Positions 1 to 11,008 of a stretch of DNA of 64,000 bases are shown here, piece by piece. The stretch comes from Quercus robur (taxonomy: Eukaryota > Streptophyta > Magnoliopsida > Fagales > Fagaceae). Positions within the stretch are counted from its first letter, which is position 1. The number at the start of each line of letters is the position of its first letter. Below the pieces are notes generated by a model. The model saw nothing but the letters and a program-made list of their open reading frames with translations. It did not search any database and had not been told where the DNA came from. The stretch covers positions 59,917,354 to 59,981,353 of the forward strand of contig NC_065536.1 in assembly GCF_932294415.1 (NCBI RefSeq), written 5' to 3'. A program made the position numbers and the translations under genes.

Positions 1-245
1 CGGTTCACCCTAGTCACCTTTGATCTTGTATTTCTTTCTTTTCAGGCCTTTCAAACAACCTCTAATCCATTGAAGCCCGGAGCTTTCGCCTACTGATTTT
101 CTGTATATCATCAATTTTAATACACCATTTTACAATACATTCTACATTACATTTTATATTCTTCAATTTCATACATTAAAATAATATATACAATACATTA
201 AAATAATATTTAACTAAAAACTCAACAAACACAACCTAGGCCGCG
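1..245. other. AT-rich flank without a recognised gene
   Basis: Low-complexity AT-rich DNA with loosely repeated segments around 'acaatacatt' and 'aaaataatat' (about 140-220). No coding signal was found. The last five bases, CCGCG (241-245), are the left target duplication of the solo LTR that follows. Confidence 0.5.
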
Positions 246-959
246 TGTACACACAATTTTCATAAAAGATAAATCACATGGTCACGAAATAGTGTAACAA
301 ATAATCAATTTTTATTGATTTGTGTATATGTGAGTACAATACTCTATATAAATCTTTACAATAAAAGAGTATACTGAATTCCTCTAATTCGATCTCCAAG
401 AAACTTTACAATCCAAAGGGGCTATGAAACTTGATTTTGAATCGTGCTTTGATGTCTCCAAGTTGAATGAATAGTTGAACGTACTTGATTTAATGCGAGG
501 GCCGTTGGCTTGATCTCGAACTAGATTAAAGGAGAATCCCCACTTTGATTTGAAGAAGTATGAATAGGTCTTGATGAACAATGGAATTCTTGTAAACTTT
601 AGAGACAACTCTCTATTTTGGCAGAGTGTCAGTAGGGTTTTATCTCTAAGTGTTTGTGTCTTTGCTCATATGAGAAGTCTCTATTTATAGGCAACTCAAT
701 AGTATTTAATTTGGAATTTTCTCTCAGCATTTATTAAGAGTTAATTATGAATTTAATTTGGTCTATCATTTAATAAGAACTTTTTATATAGGTCTTTTCT
801 TCTGACGTTGCCATATAGCTTTCTTATTTGATATTGCCATGTGGCTTGATTTCATTTGCTGATCGTCCACCTCGTCAATGGGAGATTAATTTGATCACAA
901 ATATTTTATCATGAACAATCGGACGGTTGTAAATACATCATAAAATTTTAATGCCTACA
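246..959 (-). mobile_element. Solo LTR (714 bp) with CCGCG target duplication
   Basis: The plus strand starts TGTACACAC and ends GCCTACA, and the segment is flanked by a perfect 5-bp duplication CCGCG (241-245 and 960-964). Read on the minus strand it begins TGTAGGC and ends GTGTACA, the TG...CA ends of an LTR. A minus-strand TATA box, TATAAATA (682-689), sits about 270 bp from the start, and the remaining 440 bp would be R-U5. I see no second LTR, primer-binding site or polyprotein beside it, so it is most simply a solo LTR left by LTR-LTR recombination. The small open frame at 384-608 lies in R-U5 and is not a gene. Confidence 0.75.
682..689 (-). promoter_or_regulatory. TATA box of the solo LTR at 246-959
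   Basis: TATAAATA on the minus strand, in the context CCTATAAATAGAG. It gives the element's orientation and separates U3 from R-U5. Confidence 0.5.
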
Positions 960-964
960 CCGCG

Positions 965-1765
965 GCCACCCAACAACCACCGTCACAACTACCTACCACC
1001 AACCAACAGCCACCACCACACAACTACCACATCCTCCACAACTCAAAAGAAACTCTAATGCAAAAAACCACACAACAACATCTAAACCCACCTTCAAATC
1101 CAAACCCACTACCACAAATTGAACCACCGAGACCAATAATATCAGCCACTACACCCCAATGAAAATCAACCATAATGACCAAAATAACCCACAACAACAA
1201 CCCCAAAAAAAAAAAAAAAAAAACTACCACCACAAACAACCACTAACTCACTGCATTCACTTCTCAAAATCCATCCAAAAAAAAAAACCCAACAAAACCA
1301 TTAACTCGCCGATCTCGCCGATCAATAGAGAGAGATCTAGTGGCGTGGGTGTGGCCTGGTAAGGTGGAGGCATGGAGAGGTGACTGGTGGAGCAAGGTGG
1401 AGGCGAAGCGGGTGGACGGCAGGGCAAGGTGGCCGACAAGGCAAGTTGGAGGCATAGCAGGTAGGCATCAAGGTGAGGTGATCGACGTGGTGAGGCTAAG
1501 GTGTGAGTGAGAGAGGAAGAGAATGAGAGGTTGATACCCAAGGTATAGAGATGAAAAAATATGTGAAGGGAGAGAGATAAAAGATTAAAAAAAAAAAAAA
1601 TTTAGCATTGTGTCCGTACCGTTCCAAATTTGGAACGATATTGTTCACCTATGCTAAATCTTTTAACATTTGGAACATTTGATGTGATAGGTTTTTGGTG
1701 TTTGGTGTTGGCGTCCAAACGCCAAATATTTGGCATTTGGCACACCTAATGCTAATGCTCTTACA
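965..1765. other. Strand-asymmetric block (C/A-rich, then G/A-rich) ending in a MITE-like terminus
   Basis: About 965-1290 is almost free of G on the plus strand (runs of 'caccacca', 'caacaac'). About 1330-1560 is the reverse, G/A-rich with few T and C ('ggtggagg', 'gaggtga'). An A19 run lies at 1206-1224. The block ends with a palindrome, CGTTCCAAATTTGGAACG (1620-1637), and a terminus 'cctaatgctaatgctctta' of the kind seen at ends of plant MITEs. I could not find a matching left inverted terminus, so its class is open. The open frames on both strands are products of low complexity. Confidence 0.4.
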
Positions 1766-2777
1766 TGCAAGTAGTTTGTTTTGATATAAAATGTTTTTAG
1801 GAAAATATTTTACACATTTTACTATGTTTGTTTTGTTTTACAAAATTTGGTGACCTATAAAACTCAAGCAAGAACATGTAAAATGTTTTACACTCAAACA
1901 AAAGGGTAAAACGTTTTACATATTCCTCTCAACCTGTCTCTCGCTTATCTACTATTGCTAGAAGCCATCTTGCACAACTAGACAAAAGATCGCCAATCGG
2001 CACCATCATTAGTACCGTACACTTGAAAATGTTTTCACTACAAATATTTTACATGTAAAATATTTTACGTGTGAGATATTTTACTTCGAAATAAACGGAG
2101 TATCGCATGACCTTTTATAATAAGTTATATGACTTTTTTAAATAGTACATGTGAATAGTTTTATAAACTATCATATAATGGGTTGGGGGATATTTTAGAG
2201 GAAACTTTGTCCATTTTATTAAGATAATTCAAATTTTGAGTACATTATCCCCTAAAACGACTATAAAATAAGTATGAAATTTCCCATTTTTTTAATAATT
2301 TGATAGTTACAATAGTGGAGAATGAATTATTTGAAGATATATTCGTCGGAAATACCAAATAATTTATAAGACTCTTGACAATAATGTAATTTTTTTAAAC
2401 CAAATATCATTCATATAATCTTACTTAACATGAGTAGCCATAAACCTTATCATGATTTTATTTGTTGCTGTACTAAAGAGACCTCTCAATTTCTAGGATC
2501 ACTGAAGATCAAATGAAGCTCATTTAAAAGATGACCATAAAAGACAACACACTATCCCCATTTTACCTTAAAAAGTGTCACGTCAACAATATTTTTATAA
2601 CACTTTCACAACAAATCTTAAATGGTAAGTTATTATTGGTTCTAATTTAAATTGACCACTAAAATTACTTTTTTGTCCATCAATAACAACATGTCATTTC
2701 CGATTTGTTGTGAGTGTGTTATAGACATATCATTTCTTATTCTACCTTATTTGAGTAAACTTAAAATTTCCGCTTTC

Positions 2778-2833
<56 letters not shown>

Positions 2834-3075
2834 GTATTTTATGACATTGGAGAACTTCACTCAAATTATTTGCACATCACAAAGTATATTGTACAACTAT
2901 CTTTACTATTAATCAAACTCTTACAAACAATTGACTTTATCCATCAAAACCAATTACCAGGTAATCCAAGAGCTTTTCACCCCTACAAGTAGTTTGTTAC
3001 TTTCAAATATTACATCAAACACCCCAACCTCAAGGGCAAATCTAATCGTAGCAATTGCCCCTAGATATGAGAATG
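1766..3075. other. AT-rich intergenic DNA
   Basis: No gene recognised. Around 1790-2100 the motif 'aaaatgttttac' / 'gtaaaatattttac' recurs in both orientations, suggesting a decayed inverted-repeat element. A TA microsatellite is noted separately. Confidence 0.4.
2784..2836. repeat. (TA)n microsatellite followed by (TATG)n
   Basis: An uninterrupted TA dinucleotide run passes into four TATG/GTAT repeats. Confidence 0.9.
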
Positions 3076-3080
3076 CAATC

Positions 3081-3898
3081 TATAAGGACCTGATTTGAGA
3101 TCCTAGCCCAAGTTATGAATGAACTTAGGCCCAAAAAGCCCAAAAACAATGAATTTGTAGAGAAATGGGTTGGAAAACTAGGCTATAATGAATTAGACTA
3201 ACTAGAAAATATGTTTAAAGGAGAAAAGGATGTGTATGAACAGGTTTATAATGAATAAAATCATCATCAGCAAAGTCTGAGGAGATATGTTCTTATGTAT
3301 TTTTTTCAAGTCTGATTACAAAGTCAGTTCTAGATGCTACAGTAATTTTCCCTCTCTTTTTTCGATCCCCTAGTCTCATTGCCCCCTTCTTCTTTTATAC
3401 TGTTTCCCCATATCATCTCCACCTTCCATATGCATGCCCGATGGTTGGTGTTGATACTTGTCCCATCTGCACCTCCCATAAGTCTTCATGTAGCAGCTGT
3501 AAGGCTAATAATCACTGTTCAGGTATCACATCCACATTAATGCGGTCAGAGAGTTAGCTGTAATGCATTTAATGCGGTGGTAACAGCTTTCTCTTTAGAT
3601 ATTTTAGGACTTCTCCCTTTCCTATGTCTCTGCCGCGCCTATTTATATTGACCAAACTTCCTGAAACGTTCCCCTGAATAATGGATCACTCCTCTTGACC
3701 TCAATTTCCATTAGCCGATGAGGTATTTATCCTCGGAAAATCCTCCTAGGCCATTATGACCAAAATCAACTTCTTCATTTACTAACACAGTCTCTTTTGT
3801 CAAAGATTTTTCCTCCTCGAACGACTCCTAGTCCTCGACTTAGGCCACAGGTCCAATATACAAACAGATACTAGACCCCTGGGCCCAATGTCCCTACA
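3081..3898 (-). mobile_element. Solo LTR (818 bp) with CAATC target duplication
   Basis: A perfect 5-bp duplication CAATC (3076-3080 and 3899-3903) flanks a segment whose ends mirror each other: plus start TATAAGGAC, and minus start TGTAGGGAC. The expected TG at the plus start reads TA, which a single G-to-A change explains. On the minus strand a TATA box (TATAAATA, 3640-3647) follows about 250 bp of U3 that begins TGTAGGGACATTGGGCCC. There are no coding domains. Its ends resemble those of the solo LTR at 47985-48741, so the two may belong to related families. Confidence 0.65.
3640..3647 (-). promoter_or_regulatory. TATA box of the solo LTR at 3081-3898
   Basis: TATAAATA on the minus strand within AATATAAATAGGCGCG. 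Confidence 0.45.
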
Positions 3899-3908
3899 CA
3901 ATCAATTA

Positions 3909-3913
3909 AAGCC
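3909..3913. repeat. Target-site duplication AAGCC (left)
   Basis: It matches AAGCC at 14215-14219, directly outside the two LTRs of the Ty3/Gypsy element, which defines the insertion borders to the base. Confidence 0.9.
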
Positions 3914-4553
3914 TGATGGGGAAGTGGAAAATTAGTCCAACTCCGATTCGTCCAAAGGCATCGTCCAGAGCCAATAGAGCAGGTTGGACCAAGAATCACC
4001 CCAGAAGAATATAAAATGTTCATGGAAGATGATATTACTCTTGATCAGTGAAGTCTCCCATGGACGATAAACTCGTCCATGGACGATCATCAGATGTCCA
4101 AGGACGACCAGATCATCATACACTAGACGGACAAACACACAACACTTAGAAAACTTTCGACTCTCTATAGCGGTTACTAAACCCATAGCTATCGCCATGA
4201 ATCCCTCAAATGAGTTAACTTCCGTTAGCGGTTACAACTTTAGTAGCCATTGAGGAAGTTAACTCCAGACTCATTGGCTTCCACAAATCTTGGGGAGGTT
4301 ATTGGACAAATAATTGTCCCCAGGATCTCTATATAAAGGACCGGTCTGAACCCGAGAAAGGTAAGAACTTTCTGAGACTTGACTCCCAAAAACTTGGAAC
4401 TTCATTCCTGTGAGACTAACTTTGCCATCGGAGGGGATTTGGCCGGTCTTCTCCGGTCCCCTTTTTTGACAGCGTTTGCTTTCTATAGGCCTTCCATCGC
4501 TTAGTAGCCCACCGAAACCAGAACATCCAACTTACTGATTCGAAACGATATCA
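3914..4553 (+). repeat. 5' LTR (640 bp)
   Basis: It starts TGATGGGG and ends CGATATCA. U3 holds several GGACGA/TCGTCC hexamers, including the 14-bp palindrome TCGTCCATGGACGA (4073-4086). A TATA box lies at 4330-4337. The copy at 13565-14214 aligns along its full length. Confidence 0.95.
4330..4337 (+). promoter_or_regulatory. LTR TATA box
   Basis: TATATAAA within CTCTATATAAAGGACC, about 415 bp into the 5' LTR. The identical motif is at 13991-13998 in the 3' LTR. It places the U3/R border near 4360. Confidence 0.75.
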
Positions 4554-4555
4554 GT

Positions 4556-4564
4556 TGGCGCCGT
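4556..4564 (+). promoter_or_regulatory. Primer-binding site, tRNA-Asp-like
   Basis: TGGCGCCGT begins two bases after the 5' LTR. It is complementary to the 3' end of plant tRNA-Asp (...ACGGCGCCA). The following bases (CTGTGGG) depart from that tRNA, so the match is 9 nt. Confidence 0.7.
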
Positions 4565-4619
4565 CTGTGGGAAGAGAGAGATTGTTTTGCAACTTTCTTT
4601 TCTGCGACAAAAGGTTAGG

Positions 4620-6011
4620 ATGGTTAGGACTAGATCGAGGGCCACTAGCCCAGGCCGTCAGGGAAGCAGAGGCACTTCAAGCGATCCCGAACGCGATCGC
4701 CAATCTACACCAGCCATGCAGACATCATCTGTTCAGCATGTGCAATCTATAGCGGCTGCAATGGCGGAGTTGACTCGCCAAAACCAAGAGTTAAGAATGG
4801 AGATCAATCAGAGAAGACAGACACGTGAGGAACGTGAAGGAGGCGGACAAACACAAGGTCATGGTGATAGAGAAAATACTGAGATTGGAAGTCAGTTAAG
4901 ATGCACCACTTCACGGACGGTACCACACTTGAAAGAAGAGATGGACCAAATGAAGAAAGTCATGGAGGAAATGAAGGAGAACATGAGGAGGACGAATCCT
5001 ATAGAAGATCTGGTCCACAGAACTGACTCTCCCTTTACGGCTTCCATCAACGGTCATCCTCTACCATCAAAATTCAAACTGCTTTCCCTGGATTCGTATG
5101 ATGGAATGCGTGACCCATTTGATCACATTGTTACTTTCAAGACAACGATGCACCTTCAAGGGGTCCCTGATGAAATCATGTGTAGAGCCTTCCCTACCAC
5201 CCTTAAAAGCCCGGCACGAGTTTGGTTCAGCAAAATACCCCCAAGTTCTATAGGTTCTTTCGAAGAGTTAAGCAAATTGTTTGTTAACAATTTCATTAGG
5301 GGACAGAGACACAAGCGTTCTTCGTCCAGCTTGTTGACCATAGAGCAAGGAGAGAATGAAAGCCTGCGGTCATTCATCACTCGCTTCAACAGAGAAGCCC
5401 TTAATGTGGACGAGGTAGACGACAAGTTTCTATTGGCGGCCTTCCATAACGGGATTAATTCTGATCTATTTATCCACAAGCTATATGAGAAGGAGCCTCA
5501 AACCATGGCTGAGCTCGTCCATTCGGCTTAGAACGTCATGAATGCAGAAGATGCGATCATAGCCAAGAAGAGGAAAAGAACTGAAAGGATGGAAGCGCAC
5601 CCAACACGCCACTCAGAACAAGGCCCTCGTCCAAAGAAGGGGCAGACGGAAGATAAGAAGGAACGAGATAACAGAAAGACAGGTCCTTTAGGAAGAAGCC
5701 AGAACTACACATCCTTGAACGCTCCACTTGATCAGATGCTCATGCAAATCAAAGACGACCCTTCTCTAAAATGGCTAGAGAAGATGAAGGGAGATCCCAA
5801 TAAGCACAATAAGAGTAAATGTTGTCGCTTCCATAGGGACCATGGGCATGACACAGATGAATGTTATGACCTGAAGCAGCAAATTGAGAATCTTATTAGA
5901 CAAGGAAAGTTGAGGCACTTCGTTGGAAGGGATCATCAAGATGAGAAGTTGAAAGGAAAAAATGGAGGAATCATCCCAGCCCCCACTAGGAAAGATAAGG
6001 ATTATCATTAG
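4620..6011 (+). pseudogene. gag of the Ty3/Gypsy element (one stop, then frameshift)
   Basis: The first ATG after the primer-binding site is 4620. The predicted order is a basic N-terminus (VRTRSRATSPGRQ), a short coiled coil (about 4935-5000, EEMDQMKKVMEEMKE), and a retrotransposon-gag domain (about 5040-5520). TAG at 5529 interrupts it, then the frame continues with a basic linker and a zinc knuckle of the CX2HX4GHX4C form (5820-5862, CRFHRDHGHDTDEC) typical of the Tat lineage. The frame runs out at 6011. The continuing pol reading is displaced and enters near a run of six A (5957-5962), so a one-base indel there is the simplest explanation; programmed shifting cannot be excluded. The TAG fits a CAG-to-TAG transition. 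Confidence 0.85.
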
Positions 6012-8560
6012 AGGAAACTCAATGGGGCAATCTTCCAAGTCAAAGAAGACATATCTCAAAGTGGTACAAAACTTCCAACTCTCTGGACGATCACCAAGGA
6101 CGAGATCAATGGACGAGCCGACCATTTCCTTCACCGACGAAGATGCTGAGAGGATCCATCACCAACATGACGATGCAATTGTCATTACCCTGCTTATTGC
6201 AGATTATACAACCAAGAGAGTGTTAGTTGACAATGGAAGCTCAGCAGATATATTGTACTACCCTGCCTTCCAACAGATGAGACTTAGGCAGGATCAACTT
6301 CGTCCAGTATGTTCACCATTGATAGGGTTCGAAGGAATGAAGGTATAGCCCGTAGGCACCATTACATTACCAGTAGTGGTAGGGTCATACCCGCAGCAGA
6401 TAACTAGGGAAGTTAATTTCCTTGTGGTGGATTGCTCGTCTTCTTACAATGCCATTATTGGAAGACCAACTCTGAACAGTTGGAAGGCGATAACATCTAC
6501 CTACCATCTATCAGTAAAATTCCCTACGGAGTACGGGATAGGGCAAGCACAAGGAGATCAGTTGGTAGCTAGAGAATGCTATTTAGCCATGATGGCTTTG
6601 GACAAACAAGTGCAGACAATGAGTATCGAGGAAAGAAGGGTTGTTGCAGAGCCCACAAAAGTACTGGAAGATATTCTTTTGTAAGAAGATGATCCCGAGA
6701 AATTCACCAGAATTGGAACAGGTATGAAGGAAAAGGCAAGAAAAGACCTCATCCAGTTCCTAAGAAAGAGTATCGATGTTTTTGCATGGAGTCATGACGA
6801 CATGCCAGGAATCGATCCAAGTGTAATCACTCATCGATTGAATATGTACCCTTTTTTTAAGCCTGTTCATTAGAAGAAAAGGGTGTTCGCCCCTGAACGG
6901 GATAAGACAATCAAGGAAGAGGTTCAGAAATTGACCACGGCACAATTTATTAAGGAAGTCTATTACCTGGATTGGTTAGCCAATGTGGTGATGGTGAAGA
7001 AAGCAAATGGCAAGTGGAGAATGTGCGTAGATTTCACTGATTTGAACAAGGCTTATCCCAAGGATAGTTATCCTTTGCCACGCATTGATCAATTGGTACA
7101 CTCTACGGCTGGCCATCAGTTGTTGAGTTTCATGGACGCCTTCTCAGGATATAATCAGATAAAGATGGACGAAGTTGACCAGGAAAAGACCTCCTTCATT
7201 ACCAGCCAAGGCTTGTTTTGCTATAAGGTGATGCCCTTTGGTTTAAAGAACGCAGGGGCAACGTATCAAAGGTTGGTTAATCACATGTGTCGTCCACAGA
7301 TAGGACGGAATGTAGAGGTCTATGTCAACGACATGCTTGTGAAGAGCATAGACAAGGGAAGCCATTTGGACGATTTACAGAAAACCTTTGAAACACTTAA
7401 GCGATATAAGATGAAATTGAACCCAAGTAAGTGTGCATTCGGAGTATCATCGAGGAAGTTTTTGGGGTTCATGGTTTCGCAAAAAGGAATTGAAGCGAAT
7501 CCAGATAAGATCCAAGCCATATTGGACATGGAACCACCGAAGAACATCAAGGAAGTCCAATCCCTCACTGGACGAGTTACTGCTTTGAACAGGTTTGTTT
7601 CAAAAGTCACAGACAAATATTTACCTTTCTTCAAAGTCCTCAGGAAGGCATTCGAATGGACGGACGAATGTCAAAAGGCCTTCCAAGACCTGAAGGACTA
7701 TCTCACTACAGCTCCATTATTAAGTCTGTCTGTACAAGGAGAAGGACTGTACCTGTACTTAGCGGTGTCTCCACATGCTGTAAGTTCAGCTTTAATCAGA
7801 GAGGAAGGGAAAATACAAAAACCCGTGTACTACACTAGCCGAGCACTCAGAGGAGCAAAGGGAAGGTACCCACTTATAGAGAAGTTGGCTTTTGCACTGA
7901 TAACAGCTTCTATAAAGTTAAGACATTACTTCCAAGTTCATGTCATCAATGTCATGACGGACCACCCGCTCAAGAAGGTAATGAATAAGCTGGAAGCTGC
8001 AGGACGGCTAATTCAATGGGCTGTGGAACTTAGTGAGTTCGACATTTGATACCAACCGAGAAATGCAATAAAGGCTTAAGCCCTAGCAGATTTCATTGCA
8101 GAGTTCACTCCGAGTTACGAAGATCTTGGAGAAAGAGAGTACAATAAAAAATGGGTCGTCCATGTAGATGGATCGTCTACATTGCATGCTGGAGGAATAG
8201 GAGTTGTTTTGCAGTCACCAGAAGGAGACAAATTAAAGTACAAGGCTCGTTTGCAATACCAAACTACCAATAATGAAGTGGAGTATGAGGCCCTTTTAAA
8301 GGGGTTGGAGTTGGCTAAGTCTGTAGGAGCAGACTCAATACTTGTCTTGGGAGACTCTCGGTTGGTCATAGGCCAAGTAAATGAGATGTGTGAAGCCAAG
8401 AAAGACAGAATGAAGAAATATCTAAAGAAGGTAGTGCGCCTTGTGAAAAAATTCAAAGAAGCTGATTTCATTCAAATCCCAAAGGAAGAGAATGTGGAAG
8501 CAGATGTTCTGGCAAAGGAGGCATCTGCGAATGAAGTAATGGACGAGTTGGATGCAGTAC
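5962..8560 (+). pseudogene. pol, first part: protease, reverse transcriptase, RNase H, archaeal-type RNase H
   Basis: One reading frame with six internal stops (6346 TAG, 6682 TAA, 6871 TAG, 8047 TGA, 8077 TAA and none in between); the five listed are all the stops before the aRNase H. Protease is at about 6200-6350 with VLVDNGSSADIL at the active site. RT spans about 6960-7560 with LLSFMDAFSGYNQI and VMPFGLKNAGATYQ. Its catalytic box reads YVND instead of YVDD (codon AAC at 7327-7329), a G-to-A change that should abolish polymerase activity. The RT-linked RNase H (about 7620-8110) starts YLAVSPHAVS and lacks the usual first catalytic Asp, as expected for Tat elements. The second RNase H (about 8150-8530) keeps D (VDGSS), E (NEVEYEAL), D (LGDSR) and D (EADVLAKEA). 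Confidence 0.9.
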
Positions 8561-8589
8561 AATACATGCCTAGTATAGACCTTCTAGAG

Positions 8590-9853
8590 ATGCTGCAAAT
8601 AGAGGGTGATGAAAATTGGATGACCCCAATAGTGTCATACTTGAAGAACGGAAGGCTTCCAGAAAAGAAGGACGAAGCTAGGAAGCTCAGGGTCAAATCA
8701 GCCAGATACATACTTATGGACGAAGTGTTATGCAAAACAGGTTTTTCCCAGCCTCTCCTAAGGTGTTTGGCTCCGGACGAGGTAAACTACATATTGAGGG
8801 AGGTTCATAAAGGAGCATGTGGTAACCATTCGGGAGCCAGATCACTCGTCCATAAAGTCATCCGTAGCGGATTCTATTGGCCAACCATCCAAGCTGATAT
8901 TAAGGCATATGTTAAAGTATGTGATCAATGTCAGCGCTTCAACAACATTCCTAGACAGCCAGCAGAGTATCTCACGCCAATGATGACCCCTTTGGCCTTT
9001 CGCGCAATGAGGATTGGACATTTTGGAGCCCTTTCCAACTGGAACTCGGCAAATGAAATTTTTGGTGGTAGGAATAGATTACTTCACAAAATGGGTGGAA
9101 GTCTAACCCTTAACAAAAATTACACAACAGAATGTCAAGAACTTCGTCTAGAAGAACATTGTATGTAGATTCGGGGTACCTAGGGTATTAGTGTCTGACA
9201 ATGGACGACAGTTTGATAATACACCTTTCAGGGAATTTTGTGAACAGCTTAGAATAAAGAACCATTACTCCTCACCCTCCCACCCACAGGCCAATGGCCA
9301 GGCGGAAGTAGCAAACCGATCCTTGTTGAAGATCATCAAGACTCAGCTCGAAGGGGCAAAGGGAGTATGACCGGATGAGTTACCAAGTGTTCTGTGGGCT
9401 TACAGAATGACAGTGAGAACTCCAATAGGAGAAACTCCTTTTAAACTAGCCTATGGAAGTGAGGCAGTTATATCGGCAGAAATACATATAACGAACCACA
9501 GGGTGAGGAAATATCAAGCTGAAGAAAACGAAGAACAGCTCCGTCTTAACCTCGACCTTATGGACGAAGTCAGGATGGATGCAAAACAGAGAACAGCGAG
9601 GTACAAAAATCTTATGGCAAGACAATATGATGCCATGGTGAAACCCAGGCGCTTCAACATCGGGGATCTCGTCCTGAAGAGGATTACCTTGGCAACAAGA
9701 AACTCGGCCTACGGGAAACTGGGGCCAAATTGGGAAGGACCTTATAGGGTTATCAACTGCAAGAGGCAAGGATCCTACTATTTGGAAGTTTTGGATGGAC
9801 GGAGGCTGGAACACCCTTGGAATGTTGAGCACCTAAGGAAATACCATCAATAA
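8590..9853 (+). pseudogene. pol, last part: integrase (frameshifted, four stops)
   Basis: The N-terminal zinc-binding HHCC module (H-X-K-G-A-C-G-N-H ... CDQC, about 8800-8940) is in the same frame as the RNase H domains. Near 8985-8993 the frame shifts by one, and the catalytic core continues with stops at 9008 (TGA), 9104 (TAA), 9149 (TAG) and 9368 (TGA). The D, D and E residues are still readable: GLDI (about 9011-9022), VSDNGRQF (about 9194-9217) and GQAEV. From 9371 to 9853 the C-terminus is open, ending in GPYRV and a final HPWNVEHLRKYHQ. The TGA stops replace expected Trp codons and TAG at 9149 also fits Trp. No chromodomain follows, consistent with a non-chromoviral Tat element. Confidence 0.9.
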
Positions 9854-9855
9854 AT

Positions 9856-11008
9856 GCTGACTCTTGACGAAAGTGACCACAGACAAGATACCTGGATGAG
9901 CGGAAGTATTCTCATGTTTGTTTACTACTACTACGTGTTTTAAGTATTTCAATAATCCCCTAGAAAGTACATTAGTGTTTTCACTTTTGTGCTATTCATG
10001 GACGAGTTGGGTTGTATTTTTAATTCCCTAAGGCACTAGCTCACGAGCATGTGCCATGCCTGTGGACGAATGTTTACATAAGTTTGGATTTTCAGATATA
10101 TATATGATGTATTTTCAAGTATATTGTGTGGGAATCCTTTATTTTTGTATATTCATTCAGAATGATCCACAAAAAAACATATAAGCATGGACGAATGAAA
10201 TCCTTGGACGCAAAGATGTATCGTCCATAAGCTTCCCTCAAAAGGAAAAATGAAACAAGGTACATCCGTCCAAAGCTTAAGACGAGATGAAACCTGAGTT
10301 AAAATGAAACAAGGTACATCCGTCCAAAGTTTAAGACGAGATGAAACCTGAGATGAACAAGATATATCCGTCTAAAGCTCAAGACGAGATGAAATCCGAG
10401 AAATGGTCATCCAAAACATGGACGAACAAAGATTGCAAAAGCACAAGCCCATAAATGAATCTAACCAGCGTAACAATCCATTGCATGGACGAGAAATTGC
10501 TGGGAAGTATTATCAAGGACGGAAATATGGTCGTCCCTAAATTTGAATAATGAATAAAAGACTAACCTAAAAGGAAGTCATTCATAGACGAACAGTACAT
10601 ATAAAAGGATTCAATTTGCTCTATTTCGGTGATGTAATAAAAAATTCACCCTTATACTCAAGACGAGGCAAACTGAATTCTTGGGTGGACGAACCACACA
10701 GCCACAAAAATGATATGAATAATGAAAATAAAGTTTCATACATAAAGCTGGAAATGTATGTATTCAAACACAATGGAAGGTGAAAATAGAAAATATTCAT
10801 TTGTTCATGGAATTTAAAAAGGGTGGACGACCCACGTCCAAAAAAAAACCCTTTAGTTGTGAAAATAAAACTAAATGTAAAACTCGTCCATAATCTTGGA
10901 CGAGACAATTGTACTTACATGAACTTGAATGAAAAAAGTAAAGAACAAAGCCCAAAACAATGGGCACTTCCAGATAAAAGTAAAATAAATTTTCTAAGGA
11001 AACTGCAA
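9856..11008. other. Post-pol spacer of the Ty3/Gypsy element
   Basis: Non-coding DNA between the pol stop and the 3' end of the antisense gene. It contains a 54-bp tandem repeat (10247-10400) and dense GGACGA/TCGTCC hexamers: 10000, 10064, 10189, 10221, 10420, 10487 and 10531. The short open frames on both strands overlap one another and carry no recognised domain. Confidence 0.7.
10247..10400 (+). repeat. Tandem repeat, 54-bp unit, about 2.9 copies
   Basis: Units at 10247-10300, 10301-10354 and 10355-10400 (last one shortened). The first two are nearly identical. Each contains 'tccgtc[ct]aaag' and 'aagacgagatgaaa'. Confidence 0.9.

Noticed and set aside
1024..1541. Overlapping open frames in the strand-asymmetric block
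   Set aside because: Low-complexity composition removes stops in several frames; no real protein features.
4066..4110. Hammerhead ribozyme in the LTR (minus strand CTGATGA next to a TCGTCC/GGACGA stem)
   Set aside because: The conserved GAAA after stem II is missing (GTTTA instead), and no proper third stem with a cleavage site is seen.
5952..5975. Programmed ribosomal frameshift between gag and pol
   Set aside because: The A6 run could permit it, but the element is full of other lesions, and Tat elements commonly have one gag-pol frame; a simple indel is more likely.
10247..10400. CRISPR-like array
   Set aside because: The repeats are directly adjacent without unique spacers, and the DNA is plant nuclear.
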